Position numbers and translations under genes: made by a program | DNA from: Sinorhizobium fredii USDA 257 | GTDB lineage: Bacteria; Pseudomonadota; Alphaproteobacteria; Rhizobiales; Rhizobiaceae | Length of the DNA: 64,000 bases | Direction: 5' to 3' | Assembly (NCBI RefSeq): GCF_000265205.3 | Contig: NC_018000.1 | Coordinates: 6,121,001-6,185,000 of the forward strand | The notes under the pieces: generated by a model | Told to the model about the DNA's origin: nothing | Database searches by the model: none | What the model saw: only the letters and a program-made list of their open reading frames with translations | Shown: positions 56,223-64,000 of the stretch, piece by piece | Position numbering within the stretch: the first letter of the stretch is position 1 | How the letters are laid out: each line of letters begins with the position of its first letter

Positions 56223-56804
56223 TTATTTCGGTGCCCGCTTTGCCAGGATGCGCTGCAGCGTGCGGCGGTGCATGTTGAGGCGGCGAGCCGTTTCCGAGAC
56301 GTTGCGTTCGCACATCTCGTAGACGCGCTGGATATGTTCCCAACGCACGCGATCGGCCGACATCGGATTTTCCGGCAGTTCGACGCGCTCGCCCTGGCGA
56401 CGCACCAGGGCGGCGAAAATCTCGTCGGCATCCGCCGGTTTGGCGAGGTAATCGAGCGCTCCGAGCTTCACCGCGTTCACCGCCGTGGCGATATTGCCGT
56501 AGCCGGTCAGCACGATCATGCGGGTATCGTCGCGGCGGCCGCGGATCGCTTCGATGACGTCGAGCCCGCTGCCGTCACCGAGCCTCAGATCGATGACCGC
56601 ATGTTTCGGCGGGTGCGACTTGGCCTTGGCGATGCCTTCGGCGACCGATTCGGCGATCTCGACCGCGAAGCCGCGTGCCTCCATGGCACGCGCCAGGCGG
56701 CGCAGGAAGGGCCCGTCATCGTCGACGATCAAAAGCGTTCTATCCGCTCCGATCAGTTCGGCATCTGCAGGGGTGGCATGGGCACCCGTCGATTTTTCGC
56801 TCAT
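56223..56804 (-). CDS. actR: Response regulator ActR (RegA/PrrA type)
   Basis: A 193-residue regulator. The receiver has D28-D29 (LLIVDDDGPF), phospho-acceptor D72 (AVIDLRLGDGSG) and LAKPADADE. The C-terminal Fis-type helix-turn-helix (NVSETARRLNMHRRTLQRIL) matches RegA. ActR-ActS control acid tolerance, microaerobic and carbon/nitrogen genes in Sinorhizobium. It lies 84 bp from actS and follows it on the same strand. Confidence 0.96.
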   Translation of the reverse strand: MSEKSTGAHATPADAELIGADRTLLIVDDDGPFLRRLARAMEARGFAVEIAESVAEGIAKAKSHPPKHAVIDLRLGDGSGLDVIEAIRGRRDDTRMIVLTGYGNIATAVNAVKLGALDYLAKPADADEIFAALVRRQGERVELPENPMSADRVRWEHIQRVYEMCERNVSETARRLNMHRRTLQRILAKRAPK

Positions 56805-56888
56805 TCTTTCAATCCGCAGCCAAACCTGGGCAGTTTGCGCTGAAACTATGTGGGTTTTTCCCAGCAGTCTTCAATAAACTGCCAAAAA

Positions 56889-58181
56889 TCATTTCGCCAG
56901 TTTCGTATCCATCAGCGCGCGCGGCCATTCGACGCTGACCCGGGCACCGGGACTATTTTCAAAACGGAGCCGGGCGCCGGACCGCTCGAGCAGCGTCTTG
57001 GCAATGAAGAGCCCGAGCCCGAGCCCTCCGGCGCTGTCTTCCTTCTGCCGTCGGGTCACGTAAGGTTCGCCGATTCGCGCGAGGATGTCCGGCGAAAAGC
57101 CGTCGCCATCGTCTTCGATCGTCACCTTGACGCGTTCCGCCGTGTGCTCGACCGTGACCGTCACCGCCTCCCGCGCATAGTCGACGGCATTTTCGAGAAG
57201 ATTGCCGAGACCGTAGAGAATGCCCGCATTGCGATTGCCGACGGGCTCGGTGGCGCGGTCGCCTTTCTCCACAAGCTTGATCTGGATGCCGAATTCGCGA
57301 TGCGGCGCCATCACCTCCTCGATCAGCGAGGAAAGCGGCAAGAGCCGCATATGTTCCTCGCTTTCGGAGGAAAGCGTCGTCAGGCGTTTCAGGATGTCGC
57401 GGCAACGCTCGCTCTGGCTTCGGAGCAGGTGGACGTCCTCGCCGAAGCGCGGGTCGTCGCCAAGCTCTCGCTCCATTTCCTTGGCGACGACTGTGATCGT
57501 CGCAAGCGGCGTGCCGAGTTCATGGGCGGCCGCCGCCGCGAGCCCGTCGAGCTGCGACAGGTGCTTCTCGCGCTGGAGCACGAGTTCGGTTGCCGTCAGC
57601 GCCTCCGAAAGCTCGCTTGCCTCGAGCGACACACGATAAGTGTAGAAGGCAGCGAAGGCCGTCATCGAAACGATCGCGAACCAGATGCCAGCGGTCAGCA
57701 CGCGCGGAATCAACAGGACCGTGCCGGGATACCAGGGCAGCGGGAAGGGCGAGAAGGCGAGCGCGCTGACGCCAATTATCGCGAACACGGCGAGAACGAT
57801 GCTGTGCGGCTTCGGCTGCGAGGCGGACGAGATGATCACCGGCACGCAAAGCAGCGGCGCAAACGGATTGGCGAGCCCTCCGGTGATGAAGAGCAGTCCC
57901 GTCAGCTGCGCCAGATCGAGGCCGAGCAGGACGAAGGCGGCCGCCGCAGTCAAGCGATGCGTCGGCGGAAAGCGAATGGTGAGAAAGACATTGAGCAGCG
58001 CCAGGCTGGCGATCAGCAGCGAGCAGAAAACGAGCGGCAGCGGGAACTGCAGCCACAGCGCCGTGACGATGACGGCCACGGACTGGCCGCCGACCGCCAG
58101 CCAGCGCAGCCGCACCAGCGTCTGCAGTCTCAGGCTTCGATTGCTGTTCAGTTCGTTGTGGTCGAGTGTCATCGTCGCCAT
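56889..58181 (-). CDS. actS: Redox sensor histidine kinase ActS (RegB/PrrB type)
   Basis: About 430 residues from ATG 58181; upstream ATG 58202 and downstream ATG 58172 are alternatives. Six membrane helices precede the kinase. The quinone-site heptapeptide is present (TGGLANPF), as is the redox cysteine in QSERCRDILKRL. H220 in AAAHELGTPLATI is the phospho-histidine; DDGDGFSPDILARIGEP and GLGLGLFIAKTLL complete the ATPase domain. It senses redox and quinone state and phosphorylates ActR. Confidence 0.94.
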   Translation of the reverse strand: MATMTLDHNELNSNRSLRLQTLVRLRWLAVGGQSVAVIVTALWLQFPLPLVFCSLLIASLALLNVFLTIRFPPTHRLTAAAAFVLLGLDLAQLTGLLFITGGLANPFAPLLCVPVIISSASQPKPHSIVLAVFAIIGVSALAFSPFPLPWYPGTVLLIPRVLTAGIWFAIVSMTAFAAFYTYRVSLEASELSEALTATELVLQREKHLSQLDGLAAAAAHELGTPLATITVVAKEMERELGDDPRFGEDVHLLRSQSERCRDILKRLTTLSSESEEHMRLLPLSSLIEEVMAPHREFGIQIKLVEKGDRATEPVGNRNAGILYGLGNLLENAVDYAREAVTVTVEHTAERVKVTIEDDGDGFSPDILARIGEPYVTRRQKEDSAGGLGLGLFIAKTLLERSGARLRFENSPGARVSVEWPRALMDTKLAK

Positions 58182-58259
58182 GCTGCCTGCCGGTCCTCTC
58201 ATGCGTACTTGGAAGTCTAGCGCGATCCGCGAAGGATAAACCAGCCCCAGGTCCTGAGC

Positions 58260-60722
58260 CTATGTGCCGCGTGGCTTGGCGCGCGTCGTCGGCAGGGCAT
58301 TTGCCGGGTCATCCGGCCAGGGATGCTTGGGATAGCGGCCGCGCATGTCGGCGCGCACGTCCTTCCAGGAGCCCGCCCAGAAGCCCGGCAGGTCGCGCGT
58401 CGTCTGGATCGGCCGGTGGCCGGGCGAGATCAGTTCGAGCAGCAGCGGCAGCCGCCCGTCGCCGATCGTCGGATGCGCCTTCAGACCAAAGAGTTCCTGG
58501 ACGCGGATGGAAAGCAGCGGCTCGTCGCCATCGTAATAAATCGGATGCCGCTGTCCGGTCGGCGCTTCGAAATGCGTCGGAGCGAGCCTCGAAAGATTGC
58601 GCTGCAGGTCGTAAGGAACGAGCGCCATCAGGCCTTCGGCAAGATCGCGGCCCTTGATCCCGTCAATGCCGCCGGCTTCCCCTTGAAAAGGAACGAACCA
58701 GTCGTCGAGGCGGGCGACGAGCGCCGCATCCGACATGTCGGGCCAGGGATCACCGATCGAACGGTGAAGGAAGCCGATGCGGTCGCGCAGTTGCGCCACG
58801 TCCTTCGGAAAGGGCACGGCAGCCAGTCCCAGCTGGCGAATGCCATCGGCGAGCGCCCGGGCGGCCGGCTCGCCGCGTGGCCGAGGCAGCGGCGTTTCGT
58901 CGAAGAGGATTGCTCCAAGCCGCGTCACCCGGCGGGCTCTGACTTGGCGGCTCGCCCGGTCGAAGACGCTCTGTTCCTCGGAGACGATCGCCTCGGGCAT
59001 ATGGGCTTCGACATCGGCCCTAGTGATTTCCGCCGCCGCCAGCACCCGCTGCGCTCCGGCTCTTCCCGTCAAATCGGCGATCACCAGCATCGTTGCTGCC
59101 GCCAGCCGCTCGGTCTCAGGCACCTCCGCGCCCCGTCCGTTCGCCATGACGAAGCGGCCGCGACCGCCGCGCTGCAGGGCGATTCGATCCGGGAAGGCGT
59201 GCATCAGCAGCGGTCCCGGCAAGGCAGGCCCGCCCTTTTCCTTTGACCCGCCAAGGTCGGCGGCCATGCGTCTGGCAAGCCCGCGTGCCGCCTCCGCCCG
59301 GTCGCCGCGCTCGTTCCGGAAGCGGCGCAGCCGATCCTCGATGTCGACGCTGTTGCCGCCGAGGCCCTGCTCGGTGAGCATCACGGCGATGAGGCAGGCC
59401 TCCGCAGCCGTCCCATCTTCTGCCGCCGAAACCGCCATCGCCGCCAGCCTGACAGGCAGCGCCAAGTCGCGGATCCGGCGCCCTCTCGGGGTCAACGCGC
59501 CTTGCGCGTCGAGCGCCCCCAGCTCGACGAGCAGGTGGCGGGCCTCAAGCAACGTCGCTTCCGGCGGCGGGTCGATGAAGCGAAGCGCCGAGGGGTCGGC
59601 AACGCCCCAATGGGCAAGATCGAGCAGCAGGCCGGAAAGATCGCTGGCCAGAATCTGCGGCGGCGTGAAGGGAGCAAGCGCCGCCGTCTGGCCGGGATGC
59701 CACAGCCGGATGGCGATGCCGGGCTCGGTCCGCCCGGCGCGTCCGGCACGCTGATCGGCCGAGGCCCGGGAGACGCGGACAGTCTCCAGCCGCGTGATCC
59801 CGGTCGAGGCCTCGAAGACCGGCAGGCGTTGCAGGCCGCTGTCGACAACGATGCGCACCCCGTCGATGGTGATCGACGTTTCGGCGATCGAGGTCGCCAG
59901 CACGATCTTGCGGGTGCCCTTCGGCGGCGGCCGGATTGCCGCGTCCTGCTCCTTCTGGCTGAGATTGCCATAGAGCGGCACGATCATCGTATTCTGGTCG
60001 AAACGCCCGGCGAGGCGTTCTGCCGTTCGGCGGATCTCGGCTTGGCCGGGCAGGAAGGCGAGAATCGAGCCGTCTTCGGACCGGTGTGCCTCGACGATCG
60101 TCCGGACCACCCCATCCTCGACGCTTTCATCGGTGCCTCTGCTCTCGTATCGAAGATCGACCGGATAGCTCCGCCCTTCGCTCTGAAGAACCGGCGCATC
60201 GCCGAGCAGTCCGGCGACGCGCTCGACATCGAGTGTTGCCGACATGACGACAATCCTCAGGTCGTCGCGCAGCGCCGATTGGACGTCGAGCGCCAGCGCC
60301 AGGCCGAAATCGGCGTCGAGCGATCGCTCGTGGAATTCGTCGAAAAGGACTGCCGAAACGCCGGTGAGCTCGGGATCGTCGAGGATCATCCGGGCAAAAA
60401 CGCCCTCGGTCACCACCTCGATGCGGGTCTTCGCCGAAATGCGGCTGTCGAGTCGCATGCGGTAGCCGACCGTCTCGCCGACCTTCTCGCCCAGCAACTC
60501 TGCCATTCGGCCTGCCGCGGCCCGTGCCGCCAGTCGTCGCGGCTCGAGCAGGATGATCTTGCCGCCGTTCAACCACGGCTGGTCGATGAGGAAGAGCGGT
60601 ACCAGCGTCGTCTTGCCGGCGCCGGGCGGCGCGGACAATACGACGGATGGCGATGCGCGGAGCGCTTCGGCAAGATCGGGCAGGATCTCGCGGACGGGCA
60701 GGGACGGAAGCTCGCCCATCAT
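58260..60722 (-). CDS. hrpB: ATP-dependent helicase HrpB
   Basis: An 820-residue DEAH/RHA helicase of the HrpB group. Walker A is LSAPPGAGKTTLVPLFL, the DExH box LFDEFHERSLDADFGLAL, motif III SATL, and motif VI DQRAGRAGRTEPG. The HrpB-specific C-terminal domain (HPIYYDGDEPLLSIRVQELF) is present. Its role in bacteria is unclear. The first ATG overlaps the stop of the ynjD-like gene, with a second ATG at 60719. Confidence 0.95.
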   Translation of the reverse strand: MMGELPSLPVREILPDLAEALRASPSVVLSAPPGAGKTTLVPLFLIDQPWLNGGKIILLEPRRLAARAAAGRMAELLGEKVGETVGYRMRLDSRISAKTRIEVVTEGVFARMILDDPELTGVSAVLFDEFHERSLDADFGLALALDVQSALRDDLRIVVMSATLDVERVAGLLGDAPVLQSEGRSYPVDLRYESRGTDESVEDGVVRTIVEAHRSEDGSILAFLPGQAEIRRTAERLAGRFDQNTMIVPLYGNLSQKEQDAAIRPPPKGTRKIVLATSIAETSITIDGVRIVVDSGLQRLPVFEASTGITRLETVRVSRASADQRAGRAGRTEPGIAIRLWHPGQTAALAPFTPPQILASDLSGLLLDLAHWGVADPSALRFIDPPPEATLLEARHLLVELGALDAQGALTPRGRRIRDLALPVRLAAMAVSAAEDGTAAEACLIAVMLTEQGLGGNSVDIEDRLRRFRNERGDRAEAARGLARRMAADLGGSKEKGGPALPGPLLMHAFPDRIALQRGGRGRFVMANGRGAEVPETERLAAATMLVIADLTGRAGAQRVLAAAEITRADVEAHMPEAIVSEEQSVFDRASRQVRARRVTRLGAILFDETPLPRPRGEPAARALADGIRQLGLAAVPFPKDVAQLRDRIGFLHRSIGDPWPDMSDAALVARLDDWFVPFQGEAGGIDGIKGRDLAEGLMALVPYDLQRNLSRLAPTHFEAPTGQRHPIYYDGDEPLLSIRVQELFGLKAHPTIGDGRLPLLLELISPGHRPIQTTRDLPGFWAGSWKDVRADMRGRYPKHPWPDDPANALPTTRAKPRGT

Positions 60723-61384
60723 GCCTTCTCCTCCCCGCCGATTTCGATCACCCTGCCGCCCGCGGCCTCCGCATCGGCGCTATCGTGCGTGACGAGTATG
60801 GTGGGCAACCCCGCCGCCTTCGCCTTGGAAAAAACCAGTTCGCGCATCTGCTGCCTGAGGGACGCGTCGAGCTTCGAAAAGGGTTCATCGAGCAGAAGGA
60901 AGTGCGGCGCCGAGACCAGCACCCGTTGCAGCGCCACCCGCGCCTTCTGGCCGCCGGAGAGCGTTTCCGGATCGCGGTCGAAGAAACCGCCGAGCCCGAC
61001 TTCGTCGAGCGACTGCTCGGCAAGTACGCGCCGCGCCTTATGTCCCTTGATCGAGGGGGGTATGGCGAACACGATGTTGGCGCCGACGGAAAGATGGGGA
61101 AAGAGCAGCGGATCCTGGAACAGGATGCCGGCGTGGCGCCGGTTGGCGGGAATATCCGTCACGTCTTGCTTGCCGATCAGCAACCGCCCGCCGGCGTCGA
61201 ATGCCGGATCGAGGAACCCGCCCGCGAAGGCGAGCAACGCGGATTTTCCGGAACCGGAAGGCCCCATGATCGTCAGCACCTCGCCCGGCATCACGGTTGC
61301 CGAAACCGCAAGCAGGCTCCGCTCCGCCAGCCGGATCGTCACGTCCGAGAGCGTCAGGGGTCTTGTTTTGGCGATTTCTAGCAT
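60719..61384 (-). CDS. ynjD: YnjD-like ABC transporter ATP-binding protein
   Basis: A 221-residue ATPase. Walker A is TIMGPSGSGKSALLAFAG, the signature ETLSGGQKARVALQR, Walker B FLLLDEPFSKLDASLRQQM and the H-loop VTHDSADA. The overall pattern (ANRRHAGILFQDPLLFPHLSVG, PPSIKGHKARR) follows E. coli YnjD rather than ThiQ. It starts directly next to the ynjC-like stop. Substrate unknown. Confidence 0.88.
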   Translation of the reverse strand: MLEIAKTRPLTLSDVTIRLAERSLLAVSATVMPGEVLTIMGPSGSGKSALLAFAGGFLDPAFDAGGRLLIGKQDVTDIPANRRHAGILFQDPLLFPHLSVGANIVFAIPPSIKGHKARRVLAEQSLDEVGLGGFFDRDPETLSGGQKARVALQRVLVSAPHFLLLDEPFSKLDASLRQQMRELVFSKAKAAGLPTILVTHDSADAEAAGGRVIEIGGEEKA

Positions 61385-63103
61385 TCACGTCCTCATTGCC
61401 CGCCGGTTGCGGAATAGCAACTGGGGGCCAAGCGACGCAATGAGAAATGCCAGGAAGGGCAGGGAACCCTGGACGAGCGCATAGACGGCGATCACCCGCC
61501 GGTCGCCGCCGGAGGAAAGCGCCACCGCCTCGGTGGCGATCGTTGTCAACCGCCCCGCGCCGATCAGCAGCGTCGGAAGGTAAAGGCTTATCGACACGGA
61601 GAAACCGACGGCAAAGGCGGTGAGACAGGCCCGAAAAAGGAGCGGCAGACGGACGGTCAGCAGGGTTCGCAGCGCGGACTTGCCGAACCCGGCAGCGATC
61701 CTCTCAAAGCGCCGATCGAGTTCCCGCCAGGGTGCTGCGAGCGACAGCAGTACGTAAGGCAGGACGAACAGGAAATGGACCGCCAGCACGCTCCAAAAGG
61801 CTGGTTTTATGCCGGCCGAGATGAATAGGATCTGCAGACCGAAAACGAAGCTGATTTCCGGCAGCAGCAGGGGCAGATAGAGCAATCCGTAGCGCGGCCT
61901 GTTCCCGCCACGGTCTGCCGCGCCATTCCGATAGAGCAGCAGAATGGCGGAAAATAGGGCGAGCGCCGCCGCCGTCAGGGCGAGCGCGATCGTGCTTTGG
62001 AGCGCCGGCCAGAGCTGCGGCAGCGTGCGCAGCCAGATCTGCGGCGTGAGCGTTGTCGGCATCGCATCCGGAAACGGCCACAGCCCGGCGACCGACCAGA
62101 GGCAGAGATTTGCGATCCCGAAGAAGATCAAAGCGGCGCAGGCGGCCATCGTGAAAGCGGAGATGAGGCGCGGCGCGGCGTCCTTCTGTAGGCGCCGCCC
62201 TGAAGAGGTCAGCCGAATAAGGACGAAGCGACCAAGCCGTTCGATGAGGAGCCAGATCACCACCGCCGCAAGGGCGATGGCAAGCTGCAGCAGAGCGGCC
62301 GCCGAGGCGAGAAACCGTGCGCCGAGGTCGTGATCCGCCGTCCATTGGGCGATCCGCACCGGCAGTGTTGCAGGCAATTGCGGCCCGAGGATGAGGGCGA
62401 CGTCGACGACGGAGACCGAATAGACGAGGACTGCGAACACGGCCAGGCGGATCTGACGGTAGAGGGCCGGCCAGAGGCTGACGATAAAGCCACTCAGGCG
62501 CCCATAGCCGAGCGCCGCTGTCAATTGTCTCGCTTGGCGAAGCGGGAGTTGCGGCAATGCGGCGAGCGCGACCAGGAAGAGGAAGGGAACTTCCTTGGTG
62601 ATCAGCCCCGCGACCATCGACAGGCCGAGGGGATCATTCGGAACGAGCCATTGCGGCGGCCGTGTGAGGCCCGTTAGCTCCGGCGAAATCAGGCGAACGA
62701 GAAAGCCCGACGGCGCGACGAGGAAGGCCAGCGCAAAGGCGGCGGCCGCATGCGGAACCGCCAGCAACGGCGACACCAGGTGCTGGATGCGGGAGAAGGC
62801 CGGCGTTCCGGCGAACCCCGCCAGGAAGGTGCCCACGATCGCGACGGCGGCACAAGTCGTGGCAAGGCCCGCGGCTAGACCGGTGAGGCTGGAGCGCAGG
62901 ATATGCGGCTGGCCGGCAAGCTCGGCAAAATGGCTAAGGCTGAACCGCGAGCCGCCGAGTGCCGGCAGATAGCCGAAGGCCGGCAGGATGATCCCTGCCA
63001 GGCCGGCCAGGATCGGCAGACCCAAAAGCAGGGCAAGAAGCATGTTCGCGCCAGGAGCGCGCGATCCTGCCTGCGGCGCTTTGATTCTAATTGGCCGCTC
63101 CAT
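61385..63103 (-). CDS. ynjC: YnjC-like ABC transporter permease (double)
   Basis: A 572-residue membrane protein with about twelve helices in two related halves, each with a BPD_transp_1 EAA-like loop (ALGYGRLSGFIVSLWPALYR, AAGFGKSALRTLLTVRLPLL). This fused layout is like ThiP and YnjC; neighbour genes favour YnjC. The N terminus overlaps the binding-protein gene by 17 bases, so translation is coupled. Confidence 0.87.
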   Translation of the reverse strand: MERPIRIKAPQAGSRAPGANMLLALLLGLPILAGLAGIILPAFGYLPALGGSRFSLSHFAELAGQPHILRSSLTGLAAGLATTCAAVAIVGTFLAGFAGTPAFSRIQHLVSPLLAVPHAAAAFALAFLVAPSGFLVRLISPELTGLTRPPQWLVPNDPLGLSMVAGLITKEVPFLFLVALAALPQLPLRQARQLTAALGYGRLSGFIVSLWPALYRQIRLAVFAVLVYSVSVVDVALILGPQLPATLPVRIAQWTADHDLGARFLASAAALLQLAIALAAVVIWLLIERLGRFVLIRLTSSGRRLQKDAAPRLISAFTMAACAALIFFGIANLCLWSVAGLWPFPDAMPTTLTPQIWLRTLPQLWPALQSTIALALTAAALALFSAILLLYRNGAADRGGNRPRYGLLYLPLLLPEISFVFGLQILFISAGIKPAFWSVLAVHFLFVLPYVLLSLAAPWRELDRRFERIAAGFGKSALRTLLTVRLPLLFRACLTAFAVGFSVSISLYLPTLLIGAGRLTTIATEAVALSSGGDRRVIAVYALVQGSLPFLAFLIASLGPQLLFRNRRAMRT

Positions 63104-64000
63104 AGCGCCGAATCCATTCGGCCTCGATGCGCGTCATCCAGTCCGGATGCGGTTCGTCGAGAGCAGGCCCAAGTTCGTCGGGCTTCAGCGTAGCAATGCC
63201 GAGGTCCAGATTTTCGAAGGCGGAACGATCCTCGTCCGTAAGCTTTGCCAGCGAAAGAACGGTCGGGTCACCCCAGATCTTCGGATCCTGCTTGCGCAGT
63301 TGGGCTTCGGGCGAAAGCAGGAAATCGGCAAGCAGCAGCGCCCCGGCCTTGGCCGTCGCGTTATAGGGAATGGCAAGGAAATGCGTGTTGCCGAGCGTGC
63401 CGCCGGAAAAGACGAAGGAGCGCACCGTGTCCGGAAGCTCGCCATTGGCGATTGCGGACGAGGCTTCCGCCGGGTTGAAGGCGAAGATGATGTCGAGCTC
63501 GCCGTCGGCGAACTTCTGCTTCATGTCCGGATAGTTCTGCGGATAGGCTTTGCCCTGCCGCCACAGGAGTGGCGTCAGCTTGTCCAGATAGGCGAACAAG
63601 GGCGCGACATCCGCCGCGAAGGTCGCGTCGTCGACCGGTTTTTGCAGCATTGTCTTGTCATCGCTGAGCTCGATCAGCACCTGCTTCAGGAAGGACGTGC
63701 CGGTGAAGTCCGGCGGCTGCGGATACGAGAAGCGGCCCGGATTGGCCTCCGCCCATTTCCGGAGGCCCGCCGCAGAATCGGGCAGGTCGGCTTTCCGCGT
63801 TCGCGCCGAATCATGGAAGAACACGAGCTTGGCGCCGCCCCAGGGGCTTTCCAGTCCCTCTGTCGGAATGGTGAAATCCCTAAGCACCGTCGGTTTTGTC
63901 TCGTGATCGACATAGCGCCAGTTCGGCAGCTTCGTCGCCCAGCCGGGGCCGAAGAGAAGGCCTTCGCGCTTCATCGCGGCAAAATTCTCGCCGTTGATCC
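63087..64000 (-). CDS. ynjB: YnjB-like ABC transporter substrate-binding protein (N terminus outside window)
   Basis: The frame enters from the right edge (INGENFAAMKREGLLFGPGW) and ends at 63087, giving about 304 residues. The blocks LTPLLWRQGKAYPQNYPDMK, DIIFAFNPAEASSAI and FSGGTLGNTHFLAIPYNA are those of YnjB (COG4134), distinct from ThiB. It would bind an unknown solute in the periplasm and hand it to the YnjC-like permease. The signal peptide lies beyond the window. Confidence 0.85.
   Translation of the reverse strand, partial: INGENFAAMKREGLLFGPGWATKLPNWRYVDHETKPTVLRDFTIPTEGLESPWGGAKLVFFHDSARTRKADLPDSAAGLRKWAEANPGRFSYPQPPDFTGTSFLKQVLIELSDDKTMLQKPVDDATFAADVAPLFAYLDKLTPLLWRQGKAYPQNYPDMKQKFADGELDIIFAFNPAEASSAIANGELPDTVRSFVFSGGTLGNTHFLAIPYNATAKAGALLLADFLLSPEAQLRKQDPKIWGDPTVLSLAKLTDEDRSAFENLDLGIATLKPDELGPALDEPHPDWMTRIEAEWIRRYGAAN

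Noticed and set aside
60719..64000. thiBPQ (thiamine ABC transporter) annotation
   Set aside because: The conserved blocks fit YnjBCD better and no thiamine riboswitch is visible in the window.

Overview
The window is a typical chromosomal segment of an alphaproteobacterium of the Rhizobiaceae, most likely Sinorhizobium/Ensifer. The evidence is the high GC content and the gene order: phaZ, trpFBA-accD-folC, trxA-addAB, a tsaE-amgK fusion beside divL, ahcY, ptsH-manX-hprK-chvG-chvI divergent from pckA, hisB-hisHAFE-coaA divergent from hslVU, and actRS. Short mosaic palindromic repeats of the rhizobial RIME type lie between genes. No rRNA, tRNA, CRISPR array, insertion sequence or phage was seen.

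Layout. 1-7390 (+): the end of an altronate-dehydratase-family gene, an aldo/keto reductase, a ribose-type ABC importer (binding protein, double ATPase, permease), a zinc alcohol dehydrogenase and a lactonase-like amidohydrolase. Together they look like a complete oxidative (non-phosphorylative) route for a sugar such as L-fucose. 7617-10349 (+): intracellular PHB depolymerase, a small membrane protein and a YgjP-type metallopeptidase. 10486-12651 (+): a two-gene unit of a GNAT-like acyltransferase and a flavoprotein, of unknown function. 12794-17979 (+): trpF-trpB-trpA-accD-folC.

18216-36084 (-): trxA, addA, addB, a MurU-like nucleotidyltransferase, a TsaE-AmgK fusion and divL, read rightmost first; then ahcY with a perfect palindromic operator; then chvI, chvG, hprK, manX and ptsH, which link an envelope/acid-sensing two-component system to a regulatory PTS lacking sugar permeases. 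36422-39942 (+): pckA, arfB, a frameshifted BON-LysM gene and alkB.

40134-44770 (-): hisB, a DUF2628 membrane protein gene, hisH, hisA, hisF, hisE and coaA. 45064-54758 (+): hslV, an acetyltransferase gene wedged between hslV and hslU, hslU, a secreted DUF1402 protein, a cytochrome P450, a hydantoinase/oxoprolinase and malate synthase G. 54831-64000: a lipoprotein L,D-transpeptidase (-), mmcB (+), actR and actS (-), hrpB (-), and a YnjBCD-type ABC transporter (-) whose binding protein runs off the right edge.

Most of the window is housekeeping. The points most worth a second look are the tyrosine replacing the phospho-accepting histidine in DivL, the AccD zinc ribbon that has lost three of four cysteines, the frameshifted LysM gene, the perfect palindromes before ahcY and arfB, the paired decamers upstream of pckA, the acyltransferase-flavoprotein pair, and the acetyltransferase embedded in hslVU. 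I did not find a clearly new multi-gene system; the acyltransferase-flavoprotein pair is the nearest candidate.
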